This document shows, piece after piece, positions 1 to 8,781 of a stretch of 49,274 bases of DNA. The translations under genes were made by a program, and so were the position numbers. Numbering within the stretch: position 1 is the stretch's first letter; the number at the start of each line of letters is the position of its first letter. The DNA comes from an uncultured Planctomycetaceae bacterium (GTDB lineage Bacteria > Planctomycetota > Planctomycetia > Pirellulales > Thermoguttaceae). Under the pieces are notes generated by a model, which saw only the letters and a program-made list of their open reading frames with translations, was not told the DNA's origin and did no database searches. Location of the stretch: the NCBI GenBank assembly GCA_946408825.1, contig CAMJTU010000032.1, positions 1 to 49,274 on the forward strand, written 5' to 3'.

Positions 1-1440
1 GCGGCCTCGACGGTCTCGACGCCCGAAACGTCGCCGCTATTCGTCACCGAGTCCGCCTTGATCGCCGACCCCGCGCCGGTTCCGGCGATTGTTCCGCCTT
101 GCACGTTTTCGACGGCGCCTGCGGCCCCAATATTTTCAACGTTCGCGACGGCGCCGTTGTTTGTAATTGAGTCCGCCGTGAGAACCGACCCTACGCCGGT
201 TCCCGCGATAGTTCCGCCTTGCTCGTTCTGGACGGCGCCGACGACTCCAATATTTTCGACGCCCGTGACGTCGCCGCTGTTAGCGACCGAGTCCGCTTTG
301 AGCGTCGATCCCGCGCCGGTTCCCGTGATAGTTCCGCCTTGCGCGTTCTGGACGGCTCCGGCGACTCCAATATTTTCGACTCCCGCGACCGCGCCGCTAT
401 TCGTTACCGAATCCGCCGTGAGAGCCGAGCCTGCGCCGGTTCCTGCGATAGTTCCGCCCTGCGCGTTTTCAAGGGTTCCCGCGACTCCAATTCTTTCGAC
501 TCCGTCGATCGTGCCGCCGTTCGTCGCCGAGTCCGCCGTGAGCGAGGATCCCGCGCCGGTTCCCGTGATTGTCGCGCCCGCCGCGTTCTCAAGGACGCCG
601 GCGACCCCAATGCTTTCGACGTCAGCGACGTCGCCGTTGTTCGTTACCGAGCTTGCCGCGAGGGCGGATCCTGCGCCGGTTCCTGTGATTGTCGCGCCCT
701 GGGCGTTTTCAACGGCGCCCGTGACGCCGATCTTTTCGACGCCCGCGACCGCGCCGCTGTTCGTTACCGAGTCCGCCGTGAGGGCGGATCCCGCGCCGGT
801 TCCCGTGATTGTCGCGCCCTGCGCGTTCTCGACGGCGCCGGCGACTCCAATATTTTCAACGCCCGCAACTGCGCCGCTGTTCGTTACCGAGTCCGCCGTG
901 AGGGCGGATCCTGCGCCGGTTCCCGTGATAGTCGCGCCCTGCGCGTTCTCGACGGCGCCGGCGACTCCAATACTTTCGACGTTTGCGACTGAACCGTTGT
1001 TTGTAACCGAGTCTGCCGTGAGAACCGATCCTACGCCCGTTCCCGTGATAGTTCCGCCCTGCGCGTTCTCGACGGCGCCGGCGACTCCAATATTTTCGAC
1101 TCCCGCGACCGCGCCGCTGTTCGTTACCGAGCCGGCCGGGAGAGCGGCGCGTGCGCCCGTTCCCGTGATGGAACCGCCCTGCGCGTTCTCGACGGCGCCC
1201 GTGATTCCAATATTTTCGAGACCTGCGACCGCGCCGCTGTTTGTCATCGAGTCCGCTTTGAAAGTCGAACCCGTTCCAGATCCCGTAATGGTTCCGCTCT
1301 GCGTGTTCTCAACGGCGCCGGCGACCTTTGCCGTCTCGACTCCCGCGATTTCTCCACTGTTCGTTATCGAGTCCGCCTTGAGAATCGATCCCTCTTCCGT
1401 CCCCGAGAGCTTCGCGCCTTCCTCATTTTTAATAGCGCCA
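1..1440. repeat. 120-bp tandem direct repeats (about 12 copies) encoding 40-residue modules
   Basis: The sequence repeats with an exact 120-bp period across at least 1-1440, for example from 541, 661, 781, 901 and 1021, with adjacent copies differing at only a few positions. Each copy encodes one 40-residue module on the minus strand. Copies near 1260-1440 are more divergent. The period is a multiple of three, so gain or loss of copies keeps the frame. Confidence 0.95.
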
Positions 1441-3656
1441 GCTTCTAAATATTCATAATTGCTGATTTCGCCTTGGTTCGTTATGTCCCCTTGCGCGACA
1501 AAGTGCGACCCCGCGCCCGTTCCGATGATTTCGCCCTTATTCGTCAGATCCTTGGCGACGTCAAGGCGTTCAAAGTTCTCCACGCGTCCCGCCATCGCGC
1601 CGTCGGTGCCTCCGAGCGTTTCCGTCTTGAATTTCGACCCGGCGCCGGTTCCTAGAATTTCGGCGTCCGCCGCGACTTCAGTCGTTCCTCCGACGACGAG
1701 CGTTTCGACGCTGTCGATCGACGAAAATCCGCCGAGATCGCCGCCGATCTTATAGACGGAGCCTTCCCCCGTTCCGAAGAGTTTGTCGAGCGTCGCGGCG
1801 CCGCCGACGACGAGCTTGTCGATATTCTGGACGTCGCCCGAAACGTTGAGGTCGCCTCCAATCGAAGCGGTCGCGTCGACGCCCGCGCCGTCGACGCTCG
1901 TCGCGGTCAGCGATTTGGCGACGCTAAGGGAGCCAAAATTTGAAATATCGCCGACGGTCGACGCGTCGAGGAACGTGAACGTCGAGCCGACGCCCGCGCC
2001 GCTGATCGCGCCGGTCGTGGAGCTCAGATCCCTGACGACGAGCGTTCCGACGTTGCTAACCGACGTCGATCCGACAAAATGTCCGACGTTCGCCGAACTG
2101 CCCGCGCCTCCCATGTCGACGTCGACGTCCCAAACGTAACCGTTGACGTCGAGCGAATGGAGTCTGGAAACGGAACCGCCTACCATATCGCCCGCCTTCA
2201 GGGACGAGTTCGGCGACGTTCCGATAATCTTGCCGTTTTCTCCCAGATCGACGAGGGAGTCCACGATCGCCGATCCTTCAAGTTGGATTTCGCCGTCGTT
2301 TTTGATTTGCGCCGCGCTGAGCGGTCCGCCGAAATACGCTTTTCCATTGTCGCGAACGACAAGCGGGTCGACCGTCTCGACCGAGCCCAACGCCGTGAAG
2401 CTGCCGTTGATATCGATATTGCGCGCCGACACGTCGCCGACGGAAGTCCAAGAGCCGCCGTCGATTTTGAGTTTTCTCGTGATTTCGACGGGGCCTTGAA
2501 CGATCGTCGTTCCTTTCGACGTGAACGCGCCCGCCGTTAAGGAGCCCTTCGTCAAGAAAGAACTGTCCGCCTCCGTGTCGATCACGTCGACGTCGACGGA
2601 ACCCGCGCTGGCGAAGTCGCCCGTAATGGACATCGTTTCGCCGCTCGTTTGGCATAGAACCGAAAGGGAGCCGGAGTTCTCGAGAGCGTCAAACTTCAAA
2701 TCGTCGACGATGATTTCGCCGAGGTTTGACATCGACTTGACGTTGATCGCCTCGACGTCGAGCATTTCGGCGTCTTTTGTGTTTACGAGACTATTGGCCT
2801 CAATGGGGCCGACATAGGCTAATTTGCCCTCGTTTTGCATGGAGCCGTCGACCTTTATCGCGCCGACGTAGACGGCGGTTCCTTCGTTGGTGAAGTTCTT
2901 GTCGAATTTCGCCGTTTCGACGTTGTAGACTTCGCCCGTACTCGTAATGACAAAATCCTGCGCCGACTTTAGCGATTGAATCGTGTCAAGAGCGCCGTCG
3001 TCGAGCTTGACCTCTCCTTCGCCTCCCGTCGTCGTGAGCGTCATCGTCTCGATGTTTTGATAGGTTCCGCCGAGCGTTCCGTAACCGTTGACCGTAAGCG
3101 ATCCGCTGTAATCGACCGCGTTGACGGTCTTCATTACGTAGCTGTTGAAGAGAGCGAGGTTTTCACTCGCGATCGCAAGGTCAAAGGCCGCCAACGCGAC
3201 GGCGACTCCTCCCAGCGCGATCGGCGCCGGCAAGAGGTCCGCAATGGCGACCCCTTCCGCCGCGATGGCGCTCGCCTGATTAATCGTCGCTGAGGCGACA
3301 GACTGCGCAAGGATGGAATGCTGCTTGTCTAAAACCCACTGGTCGTCGTTAAAATAATAACGTAACGACGTCCCGTTGTAACCGTTGGAGTATGTTCCTC
3401 CCGCGCCGAGATTGATAATCCCCGATTGACCTTGTTGGTTGTGGGGCGTTTGGGGGTTGTTCCAGTCGGGCTTGAGCGTGTTGTCGTCTGCGAGCAAAAG
3501 AGCGGGACTGGCGCAGAGACCGACTATGAGCGCGCTTGACACGCCGAAGCCGATTAACCGCCGATTCAGCAAACTCGTAAAGGGACGGAGAGACGCTTTT
3601 TTCGCACATTCCTTGCGCTCAACGCGTTTCGCTCTTTTCTTCTGACGATTGCTCAT
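1..3656 (-). CDS. Giant repetitive secreted protein, adhesin-like (partial, C-terminus beyond window)
   Basis: The frame stays open on the minus strand from an ATG at 3654-3656 to the window edge, more than 1,200 codons, so the stop lies outside. The N-terminus is very basic (MSNRQKKRAKRVERK), followed by a hydrophobic stretch around residues 35-55 and an Ala-x-Ala-like site (LLLADDN), which reads as a signal peptide. About 650 residues of Gly/Ala/Thr/Val/Asp-rich sequence follow, with recurring NxG turns, then about a dozen 40-residue repeats with the consensus pattern SVTNSG-AVAGVEN-GAVENAQG-ITGTGAGS. This pattern is what one expects of a right-handed beta-helix adhesin or autotransporter-type passenger, but no enzyme motif is visible. 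The plus-strand Pro/Ala-rich frame over 58-1458 is its shadow. Surface location is inferred from the signal peptide; the function is unknown. Confidence 0.85.
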   Translation of the reverse strand, partial: MSNRQKKRAKRVERKECAKKASLRPFTSLLNRRLIGFGVSSALIVGLCASPALLLADDNTLKPDWNNPQTPHNQQGQSGIINLGAGGTYSNGYNGTSLRYYFNDDQWVLDKQHSILAQSVASATINQASAIAAEGVAIADLLPAPIALGGVAVALAAFDLAIASENLALFNSYVMKTVNAVDYSGSLTVNGYGTLGGTYQNIETMTLTTTGGEGEVKLDDGALDTIQSLKSAQDFVITSTGEVYNVETAKFDKNFTNEGTAVYVGAIKVDGSMQNEGKLAYVGPIEANSLVNTKDAEMLDVEAINVKSMSNLGEIIVDDLKFDALENSGSLSVLCQTSGETMSITGDFASAGSVDVDVIDTEADSSFLTKGSLTAGAFTSKGTTIVQGPVEITRKLKIDGGSWTSVGDVSARNIDINGSFTALGSVETVDPLVVRDNGKAYFGGPLSAAQIKNDGEIQLEGSAIVDSLVDLGENGKIIGTSPNSSLKAGDMVGGSVSRLHSLDVNGYVWDVDVDMGGAGSSANVGHFVGSTSVSNVGTLVVRDLSSTTGAISGAGVGSTFTFLDASTVGDISNFGSLSVAKSLTATSVDGAGVDATASIGGDLNVSGDVQNIDKLVVGGAATLDKLFGTGEGSVYKIGGDLGGFSSIDSVETLVVGGTTEVAADAEILGTGAGSKFKTETLGGTDGAMAGRVENFERLDVAKDLTNKGEIIGTGAGSHFVAQGDITNQGEISNYEYLEAGAIKNEEGAKLSGTEEGSILKADSITNSGEIAGVETAKVAGAVENTQSGTITGSGTGSTFKADSMTNSGAVAGLENIGITGAVENAQGGSITGTGARAALPAGSVTNSGAVAGVENIGVAGAVENAQGGTITGTGVGSVLTADSVTNNGSVANVESIGVAGAVENAQGATITGTGAGSALTADSVTNSGAVAGVENIGVAGAVENAQGATITGTGAGSALTADSVTNSGAVAGVEKIGVTGAVENAQGATITGTGAGSALAASSVTNNGDVADVESIGVAGVLENAAGATITGTGAGSSLTADSATNGGTIDGVERIGVAGTLENAQGGTIAGTGAGSALTADSVTNSGAVAGVENIGVAGAVQNAQGGTITGTGAGSTLKADSVANSGDVTGVENIGVVGAVQNEQGGTIAGTGVGSVLTADSITNNGAVANVENIGAAGAVENVQGGTIAGTGAGSAIKADSVTNSGDVSGVETVEA

Positions 3657-3789
3657 TTCAATTATCCTTTTGACGCCGAGTAACCGCGACTGTCTGTTTC
3701 ACGGTAAACGTGTAACTGACCCCTTAAATATTACCGCTCATAGCGCTATAACCGACGCGACGGCAAAACGCTAAACTTTCGTCATTATC

Positions 3790-3818
3790 GTTATAACGAA
3801 ACTTAAAACTTTGAACAA
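3790..3818 (-). promoter_or_regulatory. Possible sigma70-like promoter for the adhesin gene
   Basis: Read on the minus strand: TTGTTC, a 17-base spacer, then TATAAC. The -35 match is weak; the -10 and the spacing are good. It would give a leader of about 130 bases before the ATG at 3656. Confidence 0.35.
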
Positions 3819-3895
3819 AATCCCATACAACTAGAAAAATCGACAAGAAACTATAACGACGCGTGTTAGAGGTTGTTTCTAAGAACAGCGACCAT

Positions 3896-3924
3896 TTGAC
3901 CGGCGCCGTCGCTTCGTGTATAAT
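3896..3924 (+). promoter_or_regulatory. Sigma70-like promoter for rubredoxin
   Basis: TTGACC at 3896-3901, 17-base spacer, perfect TATAAT at 3919-3924. Transcription would begin near 3931, leaving a leader of about 115 bases before the rubredoxin ATG. Confidence 0.75.
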
Positions 3925-3936
3925 GGCGGCGTCGGT

Positions 3937-4045
3937 GAGAATCCTCGACGTGGAAGGTTTGTTCTGCGCGTCGAGGAACTTGGCGAGAGGCTCGATAGGC
4001 GCCTGTCCTCGCCGTTCGAAGAAACACGTCAGGAGACAAGATAAC
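3937..4045 (+). promoter_or_regulatory. Structured 5' leader of rubredoxin mRNA
   Basis: Between the promoter and the ATG lie two inverted repeats: CCTCGACG pairing with CGTCGAGG, and directly after it GGCGAGAGG pairing imperfectly with CCTCGCC. The Shine-Dalgarno AGGAG at 4031-4035 follows. No known riboswitch class is recognised; it may be ordinary leader structure. Confidence 0.4.
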
Positions 4046-4207
4046 ATGAAGAAGTACGTGTGCGACCCCTGCGGTTACGAATACGACCCCGCCGTCGGCG
4101 ATCCTGATTCTGGAATCGCGCCCGGAACGGCGTTCGAAGACCTGCCCGAAGATTGGGTCTGCCCCGTCTGCGGCGCTTCGAAGGACGATTTTTCGCCTGT
4201 CGATTGA
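4046..4207 (+). CDS. Rubredoxin
   Basis: A 53-residue one-iron electron carrier with the canonical pair of knuckles: CDPCGYEYD near the N-terminus and [11 protein letters not shown] near the C-terminus, giving four Cys ligands. The family is normally 52-54 residues, so it is complete. The open frame extends upstream of 4046, but the ATG at 4046 is the family start and has AGGAG ten bases before it. Rubredoxins pass electrons to rubrerythrin, superoxide reductase or flavodiiron proteins in anaerobes; no such partner is in the window. It is a single-gene unit between a clear promoter and a hairpin terminator. Confidence 0.97.
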   Translation: MKKYVCDPCGYEYDPAVGDPDSGIAPGTAFEDLPEDWVCPVCGASKDDFSPVD

Positions 4208-4280
4208 CGTAACGCAAAAAGGGCGCTCAGCCAGTCTACAGGCCGGACGAAACTGAGCGCGACGAGTCGGGAGATGAGAT

Positions 4281-4331
4281 CGGACGTTCGCGACGCTTTG
4301 AAAGCGCCGTTAGAACGTCCGATTTTCTTTC
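4281..4331 (+). terminator. Rho-independent terminator after rubredoxin
   Basis: A 9-bp stem CGGACGTTC / GAACGTCCG (4281-4289 with 4313-4321), with a smaller inner pairing, is followed on the plus strand by the T-rich ATTTTCTTT. It overlaps the 3' end of the opposing ATPase gene. A second inverted repeat, GCGCTCAG / CTGAGCGC at 4223-4260, lies just before it. Confidence 0.65.
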
Positions 4332-5536
4332 ATAAAGGGCGCCGCGTTGACGTGGCGAATTCCGTTTCGACGCTGGATAGGGTCGTTCCTGGTCACGAGA
4401 TATTTCGGATAGCCGTCGCGAATACTTTCTAACGGGCGGTATTCTCGGTCTTCCGTTTCAAGGCTGTTCATGATTGTCATGGAGACTTGGACGTAAGAAT
4501 AGTCTACAGCGTCTTTTGAGAGGATAAAGTCGCACTCGAGGTTGCCGATCCGACCGACGCTGACGTCGTAGCCTTTAGATCTCGCGTAGAGATAGACGAC
4601 GTTTTCCAAGGCGGCCCCGTAGTTGATTCGTTTGTCCGTATTCGTAGCGAAGTAAAAGCCGAGGTCGGCGAGATAGTATTTTTGCTCGCCAGATAACGAT
4701 TTCCTCGATTTCAAATCGAATCGACGGCAGGGGTAAACGATCTTGGCGTCTTCTAAGATGGAAAGATACCGTTTTAGAGTTTCCCGACGAATTGGACTCC
4801 CGTTTTTACGGAGGTCGTTCTCGATATTGGCAAGGCTTGTCGTCGCGCCAAAGTTATTGACAATATATCGTTGCACCGTCTCGAAAACGGAGACGTTTCG
4901 GATTTTAACGCGTCTCTTGACGTCTTTTTGAAAGATTTCTTTGACGATTCCCTGAAGGTATGTCCATTTGTCCGCGCCGTCGTATTGCAACGCTTTAGGG
5001 AAACCGCCTTCGGCAAGGTAGGCGTCGAACTCCGAGGTTAGATCAGGCTGTAGCGTTTTTCCTAGGAATTCCTTCATGCCGAGGTATTCGTCGAAAGTCA
5101 AAGGAAACGTTTCAAATTCTAAGTAGCGTCCCGTGAGTTTCGTAATAAGCTCGCCGCTGAGTAGATAGGAATTAGAGCCGGTGATAAAGATCGAATAATT
5201 CTCTTCTTCTCGAAACCCATTAACTACTTCTTCAAAATTTTGAACGTTTTGTATTTCGTCGACGAAGAGATATTTCATGCCTTGAGCGCCGGAACGTTCT
5301 TCAATCAGCGCGTCGAGCTGATCCGCAGTTCGAACGCTGCGATACCCCCTAGCGTCAAGATTCAAATAGACGATGTTTTCTTCAGGAACGCCCGACTCCC
5401 TAAGTTCTTCCGCAATCGTCGCCATCAAACATGATTTTCCACAGCGACGAACTCCCGTTATGACCTTAATAATCCCCGCGTCGTGATAGAATCCTCGTAT
5501 CTTCCGCAAATAGTTTTCACGTCGGTAAAGTTTCAT
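4310..5536 (-). CDS. AAA-family ATPase with C-terminal DUF4143-type domain
   Basis: A 408-residue protein of the AAA_14 plus DUF4143 family. The Walker A motif is GVRRCGKS at about residues 28-35, Walker B is YLFVDEIQ near 90, and a sensor-like ITGSNS follows near 118. The C-terminal half (about 200-370) has the DUF4143 character, including the SLANIENDLRKNGSPI helical segment and a nuclease-like stretch YDVSVGRIGNLECDFIL. Proteins of this kind are common and multicopy in anaerobes; their biochemical role is not established, though proposals include DNA transactions and toxin or defence functions. It is a lone gene with its own -10 box, convergent with rubredoxin. Confidence 0.9.
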   Translation of the reverse strand: MKLYRRENYLRKIRGFYHDAGIIKVITGVRRCGKSCLMATIAEELRESGVPEENIVYLNLDARGYRSVRTADQLDALIEERSGAQGMKYLFVDEIQNVQNFEEVVNGFREEENYSIFITGSNSYLLSGELITKLTGRYLEFETFPLTFDEYLGMKEFLGKTLQPDLTSEFDAYLAEGGFPKALQYDGADKWTYLQGIVKEIFQKDVKRRVKIRNVSVFETVQRYIVNNFGATTSLANIENDLRKNGSPIRRETLKRYLSILEDAKIVYPCRRFDLKSRKSLSGEQKYYLADLGFYFATNTDKRINYGAALENVVYLYARSKGYDVSVGRIGNLECDFILSKDAVDYSYVQVSMTIMNSLETEDREYRPLESIRDGYPKYLVTRNDPIQRRNGIRHVNAAPFMKENRTF

Positions 5537-5578
5537 AGAAGCGGAACCCCTTCGTTGACGTTATCTCGATACGACTTC

Positions 5579-5584
5579 ATTATA
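5579..5584 (-). promoter_or_regulatory. -10 box for the ATPase gene
   Basis: On the minus strand TGGTTATAAT gives a perfect TATAAT with an upstream TGG, about 45 bases before the ATG. No convincing -35 is visible at 17 bases, so it may work as an extended -10. Confidence 0.45.
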
Positions 5585-5653
5585 ACCAATTTTTGCGTTA
5601 TTTGGCAGTTAACGCGGCGCTTTTTGCGTTTTTTTCAAAAACTACCCCCTTAA

Positions 5654-5669
5654 CCGCCTTTTTAGGCGG
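5654..5669 (-). terminator. Hairpin downstream of pdxR
   Basis: CCGCCT / AGGCGG with a TTTT loop lies directly after the pdxR stop. On the minus strand the T-run comes only after about 12 bases, so this is a weak terminator candidate. Confidence 0.4.
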
Positions 5670-5680
5670 CGAGCCGAGCG

Positions 5681-7078
5681 CTAGAGTCGCAGGACTTTGC
5701 GCACGGTCTCAATGGCGTTGGGGAGCCGTTCTAGATCGACGCTCGAATAGTTCAGGATAAAGAGACGCAGGTTGCGCGGCTCGTCGTCGAGACAGTATTC
5801 GCCGACCGTTCGAATCGCGATCCCGGCGTCGCGCAGTTTCGCCTGCGCTTCCGCGTCGGTCGCGGCGACGTCGAAGCGGATATTGAAGTGTAGTCCCGAA
5901 TCGTTTTCAATTATTTTGCAGCGTTCTTCCGGGAGGCGTTCGCGGAGAATTTCCATGACTCGCTTGCGTTTGCGCCCGTAATAGAGGCGCATGCGGTTGA
6001 CGTGCTTTTCAAAATATCCCTGCGAGATGAACGCCGCGAGCGTCCGCTGCTCAAAAGTCGACACGGTCGACGCGTAAAAGCCGAGCTTTTCCCGATATTG
6101 ATCGACGAGCCGCCACGGCAAGACCATGTAGCCGATTCGGATCGTCGGCGCGAGCGATTTGGAAAACGTGTTCATGTAGACGACTTTTTCGCAAACGTCG
6201 ATGTTGTAGAAGGGCGAGATTGGACGCCCGCTCGTTCGAAACTCGCTGTCGTAGTCGTCTTCGATAATATAACGTCCGTCCTTTTCGCTCGCCCACGCGA
6301 GAAGCTCGTAGCGTCGGCTCGCCGGCATGGTTATCCCGGTCGGAAAATGGTGCGTCGGGCTGATGTGAACGACGTCCGCGCCGACCTCGCGGACTTCGTC
6401 CGGTTTGATCCCCATTTTGTCCATTCCCGCGTAAACGCAGGTCGCCCCGGCGCTTTCGTAAATCTGTTTCGATTTCCGATAGCCAGGATTTTCGACGCAG
6501 TATCTTTTTTCCCTTCCCAGCAGATTGACGATCAGTCCGTAGAGATACTCCGTCCCCGCGCCGACGATAATCTGATCCGGGTCAACCTCCATGCCGCGAT
6601 ACGACGCCAGGTGGTTTGCGATCGCGCGTCGAAGTTCGACGAGCCCGGCGCCCTCCGACGCTCTGAGAAGCCGTTCCTTCTTTTCGTCGAGCGTCTTTCG
6701 CATGAGCTTACTCCAGACGGAAAAAGGAAAGCAGTCCGTTTCGGGCATATTGGAGGATAGATCGAAAAGCTCGGGCTCTCCGACGTTTCCGCCTTTGGGC
6801 GCGGACGTGTTTCTTGACGGTCTGTTCGACGCGACCGCGACGAGTTCGGAGACGAAATATCCCCTCTTCGGTTCAGAGTGGACATATCCTTCCGACCGCA
6901 ACTGACCATACGCGTTTTCGACGGTAATCAAACTCACGCCCAGATTCCGCGCCAAGTTTCGTTTCGACGGCAGCTTCGTTCCCGGCGGAATTTTGCCGGA
7001 AACGACGTCTTCTTTGAGTCGCTGATACAGGTAAAGATACGTCGGTCCCGTTACGTTGATTAGATCGTAGGCGATCAT
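5681..7078 (-). CDS. pdxR: MocR/GntR-type PLP-dependent transcriptional regulator (PdxR-like)
   Basis: An N-terminal GntR winged helix (PTYLYLYQRLKEDVVSGKI, then LPSKRNLARNLGVS) is linked to a fold-type I aminotransferase-like domain with the PLP lysine in NTFSKSLAPTIRIGY. That is the MocR architecture; divergence from pdxST marks it as the likely PdxR that senses PLP and activates pyridoxal phosphate synthase genes. The frame also offers an ATG at 7162, which would add 28 residues. The ATG at 7078 is preferred because GGAG sits seven bases upstream and it begins where the family normally begins. Curiously both candidate starts open with Met-Ile-Ala-Tyr-Asp. Confidence 0.9.
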   Translation of the reverse strand: MIAYDLINVTGPTYLYLYQRLKEDVVSGKIPPGTKLPSKRNLARNLGVSLITVENAYGQLRSEGYVHSEPKRGYFVSELVAVASNRPSRNTSAPKGGNVGEPELFDLSSNMPETDCFPFSVWSKLMRKTLDEKKERLLRASEGAGLVELRRAIANHLASYRGMEVDPDQIIVGAGTEYLYGLIVNLLGREKRYCVENPGYRKSKQIYESAGATCVYAGMDKMGIKPDEVREVGADVVHISPTHHFPTGITMPASRRYELLAWASEKDGRYIIEDDYDSEFRTSGRPISPFYNIDVCEKVVYMNTFSKSLAPTIRIGYMVLPWRLVDQYREKLGFYASTVSTFEQRTLAAFISQGYFEKHVNRMRLYYGRKRKRVMEILRERLPEERCKIIENDSGLHFNIRFDVAATDAEAQAKLRDAGIAIRTVGEYCLDDEPRNLRLFILNYSSVDLERLPNAIETVRKVLRL

Positions 7079-7105
7079 TTCCGGCTCCGTCAAACTGGCA
7101 TGTGA

Positions 7106-7117
7106 AATAATATTATT
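7106..7117. promoter_or_regulatory. AT-rich palindrome between pdxR and pdxS
   Basis: A perfect 12-base palindrome AATAATATTATT sits in the divergent pdxR-pdxS region, amid AT-rich sequence. It is a candidate for the PdxR operator or overlapping promoter elements. If pdxR starts at 7162 instead, it would lie inside the coding region. Assignment is positional only. Confidence 0.35.
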
Positions 7118-7192
7118 CTGGTTATTTTCTAAAAGCCACTTTGCAGTATCATACGCGATCATTCATTCCACCGCAACCGGAGGGTTCCAAAA

Positions 7193-8065
7193 ATGACGAA
7201 TCGATACGAACTTAACAAGGGTCTTGCGCAAATGCTCAAGGGGGGCGTCGTGATGGACGTGACGACGCCGGAACAGGCGAAGATCGCCGAAGACGCCGGC
7301 GCGTGCGCCGTTATGGCGCTCGAGCGAATTCCCGCCGACATAAGAGCCGCCGGGGGCGTCGCGCGAATGAGCGATCCGAAGATGATCAAGGAGATTCAGC
7401 GCGCGGTCTCGATTCCCGTGATGGCGAAATGCCGCATTGGACATTTTGCGGAAGCGCAGATTCTACAGGCGATTGAAATCGACTATATCGACGAATCGGA
7501 GGTTCTTTCCCCCGCCGACGACCTCTATCATATCGATAAAAACGCTTTCGAGGTTCCTTTTGTCTGCGGCGCGAGAGACCTCGGCGAGGCGCTGCGCCGG
7601 ATCGGCGAAGGCGCCGCGATGATTCGAACGAAGGGAGAGCCTGGGACGGGCGACGTCGTGCAAGCCGTCCGACATCTCAGACGTTTGCAGTCGGAAATTG
7701 CGCGGGTCGCGGCGCTGCGGGACGACGAACTGTACGAGGCGGCGAAGGAGTTCCAAGCGCCGATCGAGTTGATTCGGAGCGTTCATCGTGAAAGAAGACT
7801 CCCCGTCGTAAACTTCGCGGCGGGCGGAATCGCGACGCCCGCCGACGCCGCGCTCATGATGCAACTTGGCGCGGAAGGCGTTTTCGTCGGCTCGGGAATC
7901 TTTAAGTCGGGCGACCCCGCCAAACGCGCGGCGGCGATCGTCCAAGCCGTGACGAACTACGACGACCCCGATCTCCTTGCGAAGATTTCGGAGAATCTTG
8001 GCGAGGCGATGGTCGGGATCAACGAGCATGAAATCCAGCTCGTCATGGAAGAGCGAGGCAAATAA
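7193..8065 (+). CDS. pdxS: Pyridoxal 5'-phosphate synthase subunit PdxS
   Basis: The 290-residue synthase subunit makes PLP from ribose 5-phosphate, glyceraldehyde 3-phosphate and ammonia. Family signatures are all present: [31 protein letters not shown] with the first catalytic lysine, [14 protein letters not shown] with the second lysine, and the phosphate-binding [16 protein letters not shown] and GVFVGSG. Length is typical (about 290-295). It is divergent from pdxR and followed by pdxT one base after its stop codon, so the two subunits should be made together as the PdxS/PdxT complex. Confidence 0.98.
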   Translation: MTNRYELNKGLAQMLKGGVVMDVTTPEQAKIAEDAGACAVMALERIPADIRAAGGVARMSDPKMIKEIQRAVSIPVMAKCRIGHFAEAQILQAIEIDYIDESEVLSPADDLYHIDKNAFEVPFVCGARDLGEALRRIGEGAAMIRTKGEPGTGDVVQAVRHLRRLQSEIARVAALRDDELYEAAKEFQAPIELIRSVHRERRLPVVNFAAGGIATPADAALMMQLGAEGVFVGSGIFKSGDPAKRAAAIVQAVTNYDDPDLLAKISENLGEAMVGINEHEIQLVMEERGK

Positions 8066-8066
8066 C

Positions 8067-8633
8067 GTGAAAATCGGGATTCTCGCGGTTCAAGGCGCCT
8101 TCGCCGAACATGAGACCGCGCTGCAGGCGCTCGGCGCGGAGACCGTTCTTCTAAGAAATAAGAACGACCTTACGCGGATCGACGGGCTCGTTCTCCCCGG
8201 CGGCGAAAGTACGGCGCAGAGCAAGCTGTTAAAAGATTTAGAAATGTTCGAGCCGCTCAAAGGCATGATCGAGGACGGGCTCCCAACGCTCGCGACGTGC
8301 GCGGGGCTGATTCTCCTCGCCCGGCGCCTTGCGGACGACGACGTCGTTCATTTCGGAACTCTGCCCGTTACAGCGCGTCGAAACGCCTACGGACGACAGC
8401 TCGGGAGCTTTCAGCGCGCGGGGAACGTCGGGCGAATCGGGAACTTCGTCATGACCTTTATCCGCGCTCCTTATGTCGAATCCGCGGATTCAGACGACGT
8501 CGAAATCCTCGCGACCGTCGACGACCGTATTGTCGGGGTTCAATATAGAAACCAGCTGGCGCTGGCGTTTCATCCTGAAATGGGGGGCGATTTAAGAGTC
8601 CACGAGTATTTTTTGAAGGGAATCAAAGGATAG
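8067..8633 (+). CDS. pdxT: Pyridoxal 5'-phosphate synthase glutaminase subunit PdxT
   Basis: A 188-residue class I glutaminase that supplies ammonia to PdxS. It shows GVLAVQGAF-like MKIGILAVQGAFAEH at the N-terminus, the GGES oxyanion motif, the nucleophile in LATCAGLILLA and the His-Glu pair in FHPEM. The start is a GTG at 8067, one base after the pdxS TAA; the open frame continues upstream into pdxS but the family begins here. Length matches the family (about 190). It should be coupled to pdxS translation. Confidence 0.97.
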   Translation: MKIGILAVQGAFAEHETALQALGAETVLLRNKNDLTRIDGLVLPGGESTAQSKLLKDLEMFEPLKGMIEDGLPTLATCAGLILLARRLADDDVVHFGTLPVTARRNAYGRQLGSFQRAGNVGRIGNFVMTFIRAPYVESADSDDVEILATVDDRIVGVQYRNQLALAFHPEMGGDLRVHEYFLKGIKG

Positions 8634-8686
8634 CGTCGCAGCGACGCCTCGTCCTATTTTTCCACGAGTTTCGGGTAGTTATTTGT

Positions 8687-8717
8687 AAAAAAGGGAGACG
8701 ATAATCGTCTCCCTTTT
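8687..8717. terminator. Bidirectional terminator between pdxT and the dockerin protein
   Basis: GGGAGACG / CGTCTCCC (8693-8700 with 8706-8713) encloses a five-base loop, with six A before and TTTT after, so it can terminate transcripts from both converging genes. A second short palindrome, GCGTCGCAGCGACGC, lies at about 8634-8648. Confidence 0.85.
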
Positions 8718-8781
8718 GCATTATAGGCGGATTGTCGAAAGGAGTTGCGTCGTATGGCGCCGAGAATCAGGCGGCGCGGAG

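Larger units (their letters stand above)
3657..4045. other. Divergent promoter region between adhesin and rubredoxin
   Basis: No gene is seen in these 389 bases. They are AT-richer than the surroundings on the adhesin side and hold a sigma70-like promoter for each flanking gene plus a structured leader before rubredoxin (see the separate entries). Confidence 0.7.

Noticed and set aside
1..1440. CRISPR array
   Set aside because: Repeats are directly abutting with a 120-bp coding period and no unique spacers.
58..1458. Plus-strand 466-residue Pro/Ala/Thr-rich open frame with repeats
   Set aside because: It is the complement of the repetitive minus-strand gene, which has a signal peptide, start and continuous coding sense for more than 1,200 codons.
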